A stretch of DNA of 64,000 nt, from positions 8,393 through 72,392 of the forward strand of contig JBBRBN010000009.1 in NCBI GenBank assembly GCA_038205755.1, written 5' to 3'. The position numbers and the translations under genes are program-made. Below, piece after piece: positions 52,572 to 60,749 of the stretch. Numbering within the stretch: position 1 is the stretch's first letter; each line of letters opens with the position of its first letter. The notes under the pieces were generated by a model, which had not been told where the DNA came from, made no database searches, and worked only from the letters and a program-made list of their open reading frames with translations. Origin of the DNA: JANNWF01 sp038205755. Its GTDB lineage: Bacteria > Pseudomonadota > Gammaproteobacteria > Xanthomonadales > Xanthomonadaceae.

Positions 52572-54014
52572 ATGAATGCTGTCGTAAAACACCTGCCGAT
52601 CCAAGCTGATCGCGCGCAAGACTACAAGGTCCATGACATGGCGCTGGCCGATCTTGGCCGTCGCCGAATCCGCATGGCCGAAGAGGAAATGCCTGGCCTG
52701 ATGCAGATCCGCGCCAAGTACGCGCCGCTGCAGCCGCTGAAGGATGTGCGCGTGTCCGGCTCGCTGCACATGACCAAGGAGACCGCTGTCCTGATCGAGA
52801 CACTGGCAGCGCTCGGCGCCAACGTGCGCTGGGCCAGCTGCAATATCTTCTCGACCCAGGACGACGCCGCCGCCGCCATCGCCGCGTCCGGCGTGCCGGT
52901 GTTCGCCTGGAAGGGCGAGAGCCTGGAAGAGTACTGGGACTGCACGCTGGACATGCTGACCCACCCGGGCCTGCTTGGTCCCGAGCTGATCGTCGACGAC
53001 GGCGGCGACGCCACCCTGCTGATCCACAAGGGTGTTGACATGGAGAATGGCGACAGCTGGGTTGACTCGGCCGGCGCCAATCACGAGGAGCAGGTGATCA
53101 AGAACCTGCTCAAGCGCACCCGCAGCGAGCGCCCCGGTTTCTGGAAGACGGTCGCGCGCGACTGGCGCGGCGTGTCCGAAGAGACCACCACTGGCGTGCA
53201 CCGTCTTTATCAGATGATGGAGGCCGGCAAGCTGCTGGTGCCGGCAATCAATGTCAACGACTCGGTAACCAAGTCGAAGTTCGACAATCTCTACGGTTGC
53301 CGTGAGTCGCTGGTCGACGCCATCAAGCGCGCCACCGACCTGATGATCTCCGGCAAGGTCGCTCTTGTCTGCGGTTATGGCGACGTCGGCAAGGGCAGCG
53401 CGCAGAGCCTGCGCAACCAGGGCGCCCGCGTCATCGTCACCGAGATCGATCCGATCAACGCCCTGCAGGCGGCGATGGAAGGCTTCGAGGTCAAGCGCAT
53501 CGAGGACGTGCTGCACGAGGCCGACATCTTCGTCACCACCACCGGCAACAAGGACATCATCACCCTGGAGCACATGCAGGGCATGAAGAACAATGCCCTG
53601 GTCTGCAACATCGGCCACTTTGACAACGAGATCCAGGTTGATCGTCTGAACGAGAGTGGCGCGGCGAAGGAAACCATCAAGCCGCAGGTTGACCGCTACA
53701 CCTTCGCCAGCGGCCGCAGCATCTATCTGCTGGCCGAAGGGCGGCTGGTGAATCTGGGTTGCGCGCACGGCCATCCGGCCTTCGTGATGTCGAACTCGTT
53801 CTCCAACCAGACCCTGGCGCAGATCGACCTGTGGGCCAACAAGGACACCTACGAGAAGACCGTCTATCGCCTGTCGAAGAAGCTCGACGAGGAAGTCGCA
53901 CGGCTGCACCTGGAGCAGATCGGCGTCAAGCTGACCACGCTCACGCAGGATCAGGCCGACTACCTTGGCGTGGCGGTGGAAGGCCCGTACAAGCCGGACC
54001 ATTACCGCTACTGA
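52572..54014 (+). CDS. ahcY: Adenosylhomocysteinase
   Basis: Hydrolyses S-adenosylhomocysteine to adenosine and homocysteine, which keeps SAM-dependent methylation going. The 480-residue protein has RVSGSLHMTKETAVLIETL, ASCNIFSTQDDAAAAIA, INVNDSVTKSKFDN, the NAD motif VCGYGDVGKGSAQSLRNQGARVIVTE, and the terminal KPDHYRY that is nearly universal in this family. The start ATG at 52572 follows ACGGAGA. It is controlled by the SAH riboswitch directly upstream. Confidence 0.97.
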   Translation: MNAVVKHLPIQADRAQDYKVHDMALADLGRRRIRMAEEEMPGLMQIRAKYAPLQPLKDVRVSGSLHMTKETAVLIETLAALGANVRWASCNIFSTQDDAAAAIAASGVPVFAWKGESLEEYWDCTLDMLTHPGLLGPELIVDDGGDATLLIHKGVDMENGDSWVDSAGANHEEQVIKNLLKRTRSERPGFWKTVARDWRGVSEETTTGVHRLYQMMEAGKLLVPAINVNDSVTKSKFDNLYGCRESLVDAIKRATDLMISGKVALVCGYGDVGKGSAQSLRNQGARVIVTEIDPINALQAAMEGFEVKRIEDVLHEADIFVTTTGNKDIITLEHMQGMKNNALVCNIGHFDNEIQVDRLNESGAAKETIKPQVDRYTFASGRSIYLLAEGRLVNLGCAHGHPAFVMSNSFSNQTLAQIDLWANKDTYEKTVYRLSKKLDEEVARLHLEQIGVKLTTLTQDQADYLGVAVEGPYKPDHYRY

Positions 54015-54039
54015 TCGAACTGCGGTCGAACCGATGAAC

Positions 54040-54073
54040 GCACGGGCACCTCACGGTGCCCGTGCTGCTTTCT
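54040..54073 (+). terminator. Intrinsic terminator after ahcY
   Basis: Perfect 11-bp stem GCACGGGCACC / GGTGCCCGTGC with a TCAC loop, followed by TGCTTTCT, 25 bp after the ahcY stop. This separates ahcY from metF, which may have its own promoter (a TACAAT -10-like hexamer is at 54136). Confidence 0.7.
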
Positions 54074-54168
54074 GGCCCCGGCATTGGACCGGCTCAGATG
54101 CGGATGGTATCCATCGCTTCATCCGCTTGAAAAGATACAATCAAGATCCGCCCACGGAGTCTGGACTG

Positions 54169-55005
54169 ATGGCGCTACCCAACATCCCGCTTTCGTTCGA
54201 GTTCTTCCCGCCCAAGACCGACGAGCAGCTGGCCCAGCTGGAGCGTGCGCTGCCGGACTTCAAGGCGCTCAACCCGGACTATGTGTCGGTTACTTTTGGC
54301 GCTGGCGGCTCCACCTTGAGCTATACGCCAGAGACCGTTCGCCGACTGCGCGACGATCACGGACTCGACGCGGCGCCGCACCTGTCATGCATGGGCGGCA
54401 CCCGCGCTGAAATCGCAACGCTGCTGCAGCGCTATCGCGACATGGGCTGCCGCCGCGTGGTTGCGCTGCGCGGCGACATGCCGTCGGGCATGGCGACGTT
54501 TGGCGAGTTGCGCTACGCCAGTGAACTGGTCGCTTTCATTCGTGAGCTGCACGGCGAGTACTTCCACATCGAAGTGGCCGCCTATCCAGAAACCCACCCG
54601 CAGGCCGACGACGCCCAGCGCGATCTTGCCCACTTCATAGGCAAGGTGCGCGCCGGTGCCGACGGCGCCATCACCCAGTACTTTTACAACGCCGACGCCT
54701 ACTTCCGGTTTGTCGACGATCTGCGCTCGCACGGACTGGACACGCCGGTGGTGCCGGGCATCATGCCAATCACCCAATACGCGCAGCTGCGCCGCTTTTC
54801 TGAGCTGTGCGGCGCCGAGATTCCGCGCTGGATCGCCAGACGCCTGCAAAGCATGGGTGACGATGTCGACGCGATCCGCCAGTTCGGTGCCGATGTGGTC
54901 GGCCAGCTGTGCCAGCGCCTGATCGACGGCGGCGCACCGGGGCTGCATTTCTATTCGCTGAACCGCTCACGCGGAACCCTGGCCGTTCTGCAGCGGTTGG
55001 GCTGA
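54169..55005 (+). CDS. metF: Methylenetetrahydrofolate reductase
   Basis: Reduces 5,10-methylene-THF to 5-methyl-THF for methionine synthesis. The 278-residue protein has LSFEFFPPKTDEQLAQLERAL with the catalytic Glu, VSVTFGAGGSTL, LRGDMPSG, IEVAAYPETHPQA, DGAITQYFYNADAYFRFVDDL, GIMPITQYAQLRRFSELCGAEIPRWI and the C-terminal GLHFYSLNRSRG. The ATG at 54169 gives a family-like N-terminus; the frame is open to 53965. It completes the methyl cycle with metK and ahcY. Confidence 0.95.
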   Translation: MALPNIPLSFEFFPPKTDEQLAQLERALPDFKALNPDYVSVTFGAGGSTLSYTPETVRRLRDDHGLDAAPHLSCMGGTRAEIATLLQRYRDMGCRRVVALRGDMPSGMATFGELRYASELVAFIRELHGEYFHIEVAAYPETHPQADDAQRDLAHFIGKVRAGADGAITQYFYNADAYFRFVDDLRSHGLDTPVVPGIMPITQYAQLRRFSELCGAEIPRWIARRLQSMGDDVDAIRQFGADVVGQLCQRLIDGGAPGLHFYSLNRSRGTLAVLQRLG

Positions 55006-55035
55006 GCGGCACCAGGATGGCGCAGACTGCGCGGC

Positions 55036-55620
55036 GTGAAGCGCCCGACCCTCCTCAGCATTGCCTGGCTTCTCGCGGGCGCCGCCGTCGCCAACGCGCA
55101 ACCGGTATACCGCTGCCTGGATGATGCCGGCGCTCGGGTCTATGCCGACCGCGCCTGCGTCCACCTCGGTCTGGAAAGCGAGACACCACCGGCAGGCCCG
55201 CCCGGCGGACCCGACGATGGGGCGCCGGCTTCATTGGTGCTGGAGGCGGAAACCGGGCCGGCAAGTGCATCGCAAGGCTGCCCCGGCCGCACCCCCGAAG
55301 TGCTGCGCGACAGCGTGCTGACGGCGATCAACGCCCGCGATCTGAACGGTCTGACCGGCATGTACTACTGGGCGGGCGCGGGTCGCAGCGCCGCCAGCAG
55401 CGTGATCACGCGGATGCAAGCGCTGATCTCGGCAGCACCCCAGGTGGCGGAACTGCGCCAGCCAGAGGCCAACGACGACTGGCTGTGGGCGGGACTGCCG
55501 CCACCGGGTCGCCCGGCCGATCCGCAGCTGGTGCTGTTGCGCAGCCGGACGTCGCTGGACCCGATTGCCCGCTTCCAGCTGCGCGCTCAGGCCGGCTGCT
55601 ACTGGCTGTCTGATCGCTAG
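55036..55620 (+). CDS. Exported protein with DUF4124-like domain
   Basis: A 194-residue secreted protein. After the signal peptide (PTLLSIAWLLAGAAVANA) comes PVYRCLDDAGARVYADRACVHLG, the Y-x-C-x-D-x-x-G-x-x-x-Y-x-D-x-x-C pattern of DUF4124. A Pro/Gly-rich linker and a helical C-terminal part (EVLRDSVLTAINARDLNGLTGMYYWAGAGRS, QLRAQAGCYWLSDR) follow. A GTG start at 55036 directly precedes the signal peptide. It follows metF by 30 bp. Function unknown. Confidence 0.78.
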   Translation: MKRPTLLSIAWLLAGAAVANAQPVYRCLDDAGARVYADRACVHLGLESETPPAGPPGGPDDGAPASLVLEAETGPASASQGCPGRTPEVLRDSVLTAINARDLNGLTGMYYWAGAGRSAASSVITRMQALISAAPQVAELRQPEANDDWLWAGLPPPGRPADPQLVLLRSRTSLDPIARFQLRAQAGCYWLSDR

Positions 55621-55633
55621 CCGCGGTCCGGCC

Positions 55634-56926
55634 TCAGCCGCGACGCGGCCGCTGCACAAAGCGCAGGACCGCCAGCGATCCGCCTTCCGGACGCGGCTCC
55701 AGCGACACCGTCCAGCCGTACAGCGCACACAGCCGCGAGACAATCGCCAGACCAATGCCGGCGCCGCGACTGCCTCCCGCGTTGCTGCCCCGATAGCCGC
55801 GTTCGAACACGCGCCCGGCCTCTTCGGCACTGATGCCGCTGCCAGAATCGCGGATCTCAAGCCGGTCGCTGAATACATCCACGCGCACCTCGCCGTGGCT
55901 GGTGTACTTGAAGGCGTTGCCGATCAGATTGCCGGCGGCCACCGACAGCACCGCCTCAGGCGCATCGATCACCACGTTTTCTTCACCCTGCACGCGCGCG
56001 GTAATCGCCCGCTTGCCCTGCGCCAGCCGATTGGCATCGACCAGCTGCTCGACCAACCGACGCAGGTCGGTGGCGCCGTGTCCGCGCTCGTTGCGCGACA
56101 GCGTGAGCAAGGCTGAGATCAGGTCGGTGCTCTGCTGCGAGGCCCGCTCAATGCGCTGCAGGCGCTGCCGGTTGCGGTCGCTCAGGTCGGACTGCGCCAG
56201 CAGCAGCTCGGTGGCTCCACGGATCACCGCCAGCGGCGTGCGCAGCTCATGGCTGATATCCGAATTGAACTCGCGGTCGCGCTGCACCAGTTCGGTCAGG
56301 CGCTCGGCATAGGCATCCAATGCGGCAGCCAGCTGACCGACTTCGTCATCGGCAAAGTAAGGCGCCAGCGGCTCCGGCTGGCCCTCTCCGGCATAGTCAC
56401 GGAGGCGCGCGAGCAGATCGGCGACCGGCCGCATCACCCGCTGCGACGACCACAGTCCGAGCAGGAACGAAAGCACCGAGAACCCGGCCACCGACACCAG
56501 CAGCGCCCACTGCAGTCGGACCTGGCTTTCGCGTTCCTGACTGGTGTCGTAGCGCAGGAAGAACCAGTAGTCATGATCCTTGCGGACGGCCAGCTTGTAA
56601 AACTGCTCGCGACCCAGCGCATCGGGCTCGGTCAGGTCGTGAACACCATTTTCGAGTTCGCGCCACTCCAGCCGGACGTTCGGGAAGCGGCGCTCGCTGA
56701 ACGTGTAGCCGATGATCTTCTCGAACTCGAACAGCTGCTTGGACGGATCAAGGTAGAACGAGTCGGCATAGCCCTGCAGATTCTCGCGCAGCGCCTCGCC
56801 AATCAGATCGCTTTCCAGGCGCTCGCGCAGCGCAATGGTGGCAAACGCGAACAGCGCCGTCAGGCCGGAGCCCAACAGCAGAAATGAAATGACGATCCGG
56901 GTGCGGAGCTTACGGCGATACAGCAT
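55634..56926 (-). CDS. Two-component sensor histidine kinase
   Basis: A 430-residue sensor kinase. Two membrane helices (IVISFLLLGSGLTALFAFATIAL; LLVSVAGFSVLSFLLGLWSS) flank a periplasmic sensor of about 120 residues, followed by a HAMP linker (RVMRPVADLLARLRDYA) and the H-box ISHELRTPLAVIRGATELLL, then N-box LIGNAFKYT, G1 IRDSGSGIS and G2 GGSRGAGIGLAIVSRL. The ATG at 56926 overlaps the response regulator stop by 17 bp; an upstream TTG at 56950 is less likely. Cognate to the OmpR-like regulator. Confidence 0.92.
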   Translation of the reverse strand: MLYRRKLRTRIVISFLLLGSGLTALFAFATIALRERLESDLIGEALRENLQGYADSFYLDPSKQLFEFEKIIGYTFSERRFPNVRLEWRELENGVHDLTEPDALGREQFYKLAVRKDHDYWFFLRYDTSQERESQVRLQWALLVSVAGFSVLSFLLGLWSSQRVMRPVADLLARLRDYAGEGQPEPLAPYFADDEVGQLAAALDAYAERLTELVQRDREFNSDISHELRTPLAVIRGATELLLAQSDLSDRNRQRLQRIERASQQSTDLISALLTLSRNERGHGATDLRRLVEQLVDANRLAQGKRAITARVQGEENVVIDAPEAVLSVAAGNLIGNAFKYTSHGEVRVDVFSDRLEIRDSGSGISAEEAGRVFERGYRGSNAGGSRGAGIGLAIVSRLCALYGWTVSLEPRPEGGSLAVLRFVQRPRRG

Positions 56927-57596
56927 CGAGATCGGCGAGGCGATAGCCAATGCCGTGGCGGGTCTGGATCAGCATGCGGGCAAACGGCTTGTCGACGGCC
57001 GCCCGCAGCCCGTGGATGTGCACCCGCAGGCTGTCGGAATCGGGCAGCTCTTCGCCCCACACGCGGGTCTCAAGCTCCTGCCGGGTAACCACCGAGGGCG
57101 ATGCCTCCATCAGTGCCTGCAGAATCTTCAGCGCGGTCGGGTTGAGATTGACCGACCGGCCTTCGCGGCGAACTTCAAGCGTATCGAGGTTGAACTCCAG
57201 ATCCGCCACCGTCAGCACCCGCGGGCCAGGACCCTTACCGCGCCGAGCCAGCACCGCCAGGCGCGCCTCGACCTCCTGCAGCGCGAACGGCTTGACCAGA
57301 TAGTCGTCGGCACCCGACTCGAAGCCGACCAGCTTCTGCTCCAGCGAGTCGCGCGCAGTCAGCATCAGCACCGGGGTCTGCCGGCGCGCCTCCTGGCGCA
57401 GCCGGCGGCAAACCTCGAGGCCGTCGAGTCCGGGCAGATTGAGATCCAGCACGATCGCGTCGAACTCGTTGACCACCGCCAGATGCAGGCCGGTTACGCC
57501 ATCGGCCGCAAAGTCGACCGTGTGCCCGCGATCCTCAAGGAAGTCGCCGAGGTTGGCCGCGATGTCGCTGTTGTCTTCAATAACCAGGATGCGCAT
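56910..57596 (-). CDS. OmpR-family response regulator
   Basis: A 228-residue transcriptional regulator. Receiver: acidic patch in ILVIEDNSDIAANLG, phospho-acceptor Asp in FDAIVLDLNLPGLDGLEV, LMLTARDS and the Lys in YLVKPFALQEV. The C-terminal winged-helix domain includes LTVADLEFNLDTLEVRREGRSVNLNPTALKILQALMEASPSVVTRQELETRVWG and SLRVHIHGLRAAVDKPF. It precedes its kinase on the same strand with coupled translation. The signal is unknown. Confidence 0.95.
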   Translation of the reverse strand: MRILVIEDNSDIAANLGDFLEDRGHTVDFAADGVTGLHLAVVNEFDAIVLDLNLPGLDGLEVCRRLRQEARRQTPVLMLTARDSLEQKLVGFESGADDYLVKPFALQEVEARLAVLARRGKGPGPRVLTVADLEFNLDTLEVRREGRSVNLNPTALKILQALMEASPSVVTRQELETRVWGEELPDSDSLRVHIHGLRAAVDKPFARMLIQTRHGIGYRLADLDAVSP

Positions 57597-57839
57597 GGCG
57601 CGGGTGGACCTTGTGAAGGAGATGACGACGAGTCATTCGGGGGTGCCCATGCTGCCCAGCAGGACAGACCCGGTGGCCGCGCGGTGCGGGTAGACGCTCA
57701 AGGTTAACCGCAACTGGATTCGAGGGCGATGATCGCCAGGCACTGCGGTGGGATGCCCTTCAGCTGGCTGCGCAGCCGCCGCCGCTCTGTCCTGGGCCCG
57801 TTCCCGTCCCGGGCACGCGCGAGCCTGTGTCTCAGCTAG

Positions 57840-58012
57840 CAGCCTGTCGGACTTAGGTCGGCCGGGCTGCAAATCCGTCTGCGCGCCCCGAGTGTTCAAA
57901 AAAAGTGCACGCCGCCGATTCTTGGCCCATAGCGCTGCTATGGGCCAAGAATCGTCGTTGTCTGTCCTCACGCAGCCAGCAATCGCCTCGACCACCTAAG
58001 TCCGACAGGCTG
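57840..58012. mobile_element. 173-bp inverted-repeat element with internal hairpin
   Basis: Perfect 19-bp terminal inverted repeats: CAGCCTGTCGGACTTAGGT at the left end and its complement at 57994-58012. Both ends are flanked by CTAG (57836-57839 and 58013-58016), consistent with a 4-bp target duplication. The interior holds a perfect 18-bp stem, 57916-57933 against 57937-57954, with a GCT loop. No protein is encoded. It abuts copy C of the other element, sharing the CTAG between them. The rest of 57597-58208 has no recognisable gene. Confidence 0.8.
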
Positions 58013-58016
58013 CTAG

Positions 58017-58174
58017 CACGCATATTTCATGAATCTCACACGCCCTCGCTTGTCTCTTGTCCGCGCAAGGGACTACTTCAGTCGGTCGTATGGCCCGCTA
58101 CGCCGCTCCTCCGGTAGTCCCTTGTGCGAACAATAGCCTGCGCGATCATCGCGCGAATTCATGAAACATACGGG
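58017..58174. mobile_element. Palindromic MITE-like element, copy C
   Basis: 158-bp relative of copies A and B. Left end CACGCATATTTCATGAAT, right end ATTCATGAAACATACGGG. It is flanked by CTAG on the left (58013-58016) and on the right (58175-58178). Internal arms CGCAAGGGACTAC and GTAGTCCCTTGTGCG are inverted copies, so it can fold into a long hairpin. Confidence 0.82.
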
Positions 58175-58208
58175 CTAGCCGGTGGTGCCATTCCGGGTGG
58201 CGCGAAAT

Positions 58209-58643
58209 TCATGCCGCACCTGACTGGCTGTCGCGGCGCCGCTCGCCGACCGTCTTGCAGGTGCGAACCGCCATCCCCGTACCGGTCGCCCTCTCGCGAG
58301 TGCACACGACCCGACTGTCTGCGGCGGCCTGCGCAAGCAGCGTGTTGATCGTCTGCAGGTCTTCGACCACCGCCCTCCGTCGGCCCGCATCAAGTTGCTC
58401 CATCGCGGTGACATCGGCCAGCGAATCCTCTACTCGATCAAGCGCGGCCAGCACCTCCATGCGGCTGTCTGGCTGGATGCTGCGATAGGTTTCACCGGAC
58501 GCGAGTTCCTTCTCCAGCGCCTGTCGCTGGGCCTCGAACCGGGGCGGATCAATGTTCAGCGTTTCGTGCTTTGGCGCCGCTGCCGCCGCCGCTCCGGCGC
58601 TCGCCATCAGCACCAGGGCAGCAAAAGTCCGGGGGGAGATCAT
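58209..58643 (-). CDS. Hypothetical exported protein
   Basis: A 144-residue secreted protein. A signal peptide (RTFAALVLMASAGAAAAAA) is followed by a helical region with many charged residues (FEAQRQALEKELASGETYRSI, MEVLAALDRVEDSLADVTAM) and a C-terminal VCTRERATGTGMAVRTCKTVGERR carrying two Cys residues that could form a disulfide. Xanthomonad genomes encode several small exported proteins ending in this Cys-Arg-rich manner; I do not know the function. Confidence 0.72.
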   Translation of the reverse strand: MISPRTFAALVLMASAGAAAAAAPKHETLNIDPPRFEAQRQALEKELASGETYRSIQPDSRMEVLAALDRVEDSLADVTAMEQLDAGRRRAVVEDLQTINTLLAQAAADSRVVCTRERATGTGMAVRTCKTVGERRRDSQSGAA

Positions 58644-58767
58644 AATGCAGGGGATCTTCTGAAGTGGGCCAGCCGGCTATCTTATCTGCTGCCCGGTGGA
58701 TGGCAACCCGCACGCTCGGCGGCTTGTCCACAGGTGCAGTGGGCCAGCCGCCCCTCTGCTTCACGCA

Positions 58768-58816
58768 ATAAAAAGGCCCACGGAGGCGAATTGGGGGAAC
58801 GCGCCTCGCGTGGGCC
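58768..58816 (-). terminator. Intrinsic terminator on the minus strand
   Basis: On the minus strand a GC-rich stem (GGCCCACG...AGGCG pairing with its complement across a 13-base loop, arms 58775-58788 and 58802-58816) is followed by TTTTTATT. It can end transcripts from the rimK side, whose stop is about 130 bp upstream. The region 58817-58946 shows no ORF; an sRNA ending here is possible but unsupported otherwise. Confidence 0.75.
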
Positions 58817-58946
58817 AAATAAGCTACTGCCCCGAATACCGCCAACTGCAAGTCACGAATGACCTGAGAGTGTTCAGCAGAACGGCGATGGGACAACTAT
58901 GCCCGAGGCGGAATTAAAGTCGCGTTAAAACAATCTTTTGAAATCG

Positions 58947-59849
58947 TTACGCGCGCTGCGCGCGACGCTTTGCCTGCCGCAGCCGGGTGTCGATATAGTC
59001 GATGATCGCGCCGGCGACGTCTGCCCCGGAGGCGGCTTCAATGCCCTCCAGACCCGGCGACGAGTTCACTTCGAGCACCAAAGGTCCGCGATTGGAGCGC
59101 AGCAGGTCGACGCCGGCCACGTTCAGGCCCAGCACGCGGGCCGCCCGGATGGCGGTTTCAGTCTCCACCTCATCCAGCTCCACCGACTTGGCGGTACCTC
59201 CGCGATGCAGGTTGGAGCGGAACTCGCCACGCTTGGCCTGCCGCCGCATGGCCGCCACCACGCGGGAGCCGACGACGAAGCAGCGGATGTCGGCGCCTTT
59301 CGCCTCGGCGATGAACTCCTGGACCAGAAAGTTCGCATAAAGCCCGCGGAATGCCTCGATCACCGACTGCGACGCCGAGGCCCGCTCAGCCAGGATCACG
59401 CCTGCGCCCTGGGTACCTTCATTGAGCTTTATCACGTGCGGCGGCCGACCCAGCATGGCCAGCAGGTCGCCGGTGTCATCAGGATTGTCGCCAAACACGG
59501 TGCGCGGAAGGCCGATGCCCTGCCGCGCCAGCATCTGATGACAGCGCAGCTTGTCGCGCGCGCGCAGGATCGCGTCCGACGGGTTGGCAGTGTAGACGCC
59601 CATCATCTCCAGCTGCCGGAGCACCGCCGTCGCGTAAAACGTGACCGACGCGCCGATGCGCGGGATCACCGCGTCGTAGTCGGACATTGCCCGACCCTTG
59701 TAGTGCATCGAGAATGCATTCGGCTCGATACGCATGTAGCAGCGCAGTGGGTCCAGCACGCGGACGCTGTGGCCGCGGGCGCGCGCAGCGTCCATCAGCC
59801 GTTGGGTGGAGTAGAGCTTGCTGTTGCGCGAGAGGATGGCGAGTTTCAT
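58947..59849 (-). CDS. rimK: RimK-type ATP-grasp glutamate ligase
   Basis: An ATP-grasp ligase of 300 residues (E. coli RimK 300) that adds glutamate to the C-terminus of ribosomal protein S6. It begins MKLAILSRNSKLYSTQRLMDAARARGH and has VIPRIGASVTFYATAVLRQLEMMGV, KLNEGTQGAGVILAE, VQEFIAEAKGADIRCFVVG, and the metal-binding LVLEVNSSPGLEGIE. It overlaps the zinc-protease gene by one base (TGATG), indicating an operon with that partner. Confidence 0.95.
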   Translation of the reverse strand: MKLAILSRNSKLYSTQRLMDAARARGHSVRVLDPLRCYMRIEPNAFSMHYKGRAMSDYDAVIPRIGASVTFYATAVLRQLEMMGVYTANPSDAILRARDKLRCHQMLARQGIGLPRTVFGDNPDDTGDLLAMLGRPPHVIKLNEGTQGAGVILAERASASQSVIEAFRGLYANFLVQEFIAEAKGADIRCFVVGSRVVAAMRRQAKRGEFRSNLHRGGTAKSVELDEVETETAIRAARVLGLNVAGVDLLRSNRGPLVLEVNSSPGLEGIEAASGADVAGAIIDYIDTRLRQAKRRAQRA

Positions 59850-60331
59850 CAGGTGTGGTCCGACGAGCGCGGCTCGCCAAGCAGGAAGGATGCAGCGGGG
59901 TCGACCAGGCAGCGGCCAGCCATGGCGGTGCGACCAAGCAGCATGGGAAACAGCATGTTGCGGCGGCTGGTGAGATTGACCTCGATGGACAACAGACGCC
60001 CTGCGATCAGCAGATCGGTGCGGATGAAGACCCGCTCACCGGTGTGGCCACCGGAATCGGTCACCGGCCGGCGACCGATGATGTCGGCCGCACACAGCAC
60101 CGGCGCACCGGTATTGTCGGGATCAAGCGAGAACAGCGCGCGCTCGACCTTTCCGGCCCGCACCACGTCCAGACTGTCGACATGCAGGGCAGAGCTGCGT
60201 GCGCCGCTGTCGATCTTGACCCGGATCACAGGCAGACCGAGCGCCGGCAACCCTAGCCATTCGCGCCAGCCGAGCACCAGACGAGGCTCCAGCGGGACAT
60301 TGGATTTACTGGCTGGGTTTGCGATGGGCAT
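59849..60331 (-). CDS. RimB-like retropepsin/zinc-protease family protein
   Basis: A 160-residue protein of the ATP-dependent zinc protease family that is commonly linked to rimK. The characteristic motif is IRVKIDSGARSSALH, resembling the aspartic-protease D-S/T-G signature, followed by DIIGRRPVTDSGGHTGERVFIRTDL and NLTSRRNMLFPMLLGRTAM. RimB in pseudomonads acts on glutamylated S6 with RimK, which fits the arrangement here, but the catalytic mechanism is not evident from sequence. The ATG at 60331 is preferred over 60358. Confidence 0.88.
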   Translation of the reverse strand: MPIANPASKSNVPLEPRLVLGWREWLGLPALGLPVIRVKIDSGARSSALHVDSLDVVRAGKVERALFSLDPDNTGAPVLCAADIIGRRPVTDSGGHTGERVFIRTDLLIAGRLLSIEVNLTSRRNMLFPMLLGRTAMAGRCLVDPAASFLLGEPRSSDHT

Positions 60332-60394
60332 GCCGCGCTGTACCTGCAAAACGCACAACGGCGACCCGAAGGCCGCCGCGACGCTGGAACGCGT

Positions 60395-60468
60395 TGGAGC
60401 GGGTGAAGGGAATCGAACCCTCGTCAGTAGCTTGGGAAGCTACAGCTCTACCATTGAGCTACACCCGC
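60395..60468 (-). tRNA. tRNA-Gly (CCC)
   Basis: Minus-strand cloverleaf. It starts GCGGGTGTAGCTCAATGG at 60468, the anticodon loop TTCCCAA sits between stems GTAGC and GCTAC, the T arm is GAGGGTTCGATTCCCT, the acceptor closes with CACCCGC, and CCA is encoded (60395-60397). Anticodon CCC reads GGG glycine codons, common in GC-rich genomes. Confidence 0.95.
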
Positions 60469-60526
60469 CTGGAACGCAGATAATAGGCGCGGCCAAGCTC
60501 GGCCGGCAATCAGCGGCTGAAGTCAG

Positions 60527-60727
60527 ATGCAGGTTTCCGTCAATGGCGTGACCCACGCGTGGGACAGAGCCCCCACCATTGCTGAACTGATCGAGCAGTT
60601 GGGACTGGTCGAACGGCGCCTGGCGGTGGAGGTCAACCGGCAGATCATTCCGCGCAGCCAGCATGCCATTCACCGGCTGGCGCACGGCGATGCCGTGGAG
60701 CTGGTACAGGCGATCGGCGGCGGCTGA
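60527..60727 (+). CDS. thiS: Sulfur carrier protein ThiS
   Basis: Ubiquitin-like sulfur carrier for thiamin thiazole synthesis. The 66-residue protein begins MQVSVNGVTHAW and ends AIGGG, giving the C-terminal Gly-Gly to which sulfur is attached. LVEVRRLAVEVNRQIIPRSQ-like LAVEVNRQIIPRSQ is typical. It faces the same direction as thiG but is separated from it by the diguanylate cyclase gene on the other strand. Confidence 0.9.
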   Translation: MQVSVNGVTHAWDRAPTIAELIEQLGLVERRLAVEVNRQIIPRSQHAIHRLAHGDAVELVQAIGGG

Positions 60728-60749
60728 GCCCGCCCGCTGGCAGCTCTGC

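Noticed and set aside
57633..57834. Possible remnant of a sigma region 4-like sequence (PPQCLAIIALES) on the minus strand
   Set aside because: Only about a dozen residues look suggestive, with no supporting flanking similarity.
60470..60526. TPP riboswitch upstream of thiS
   Set aside because: The spacer is only about 57 bp and lacks the conserved CUGAGA and related TPP core; no such motif upstream of thiG either.
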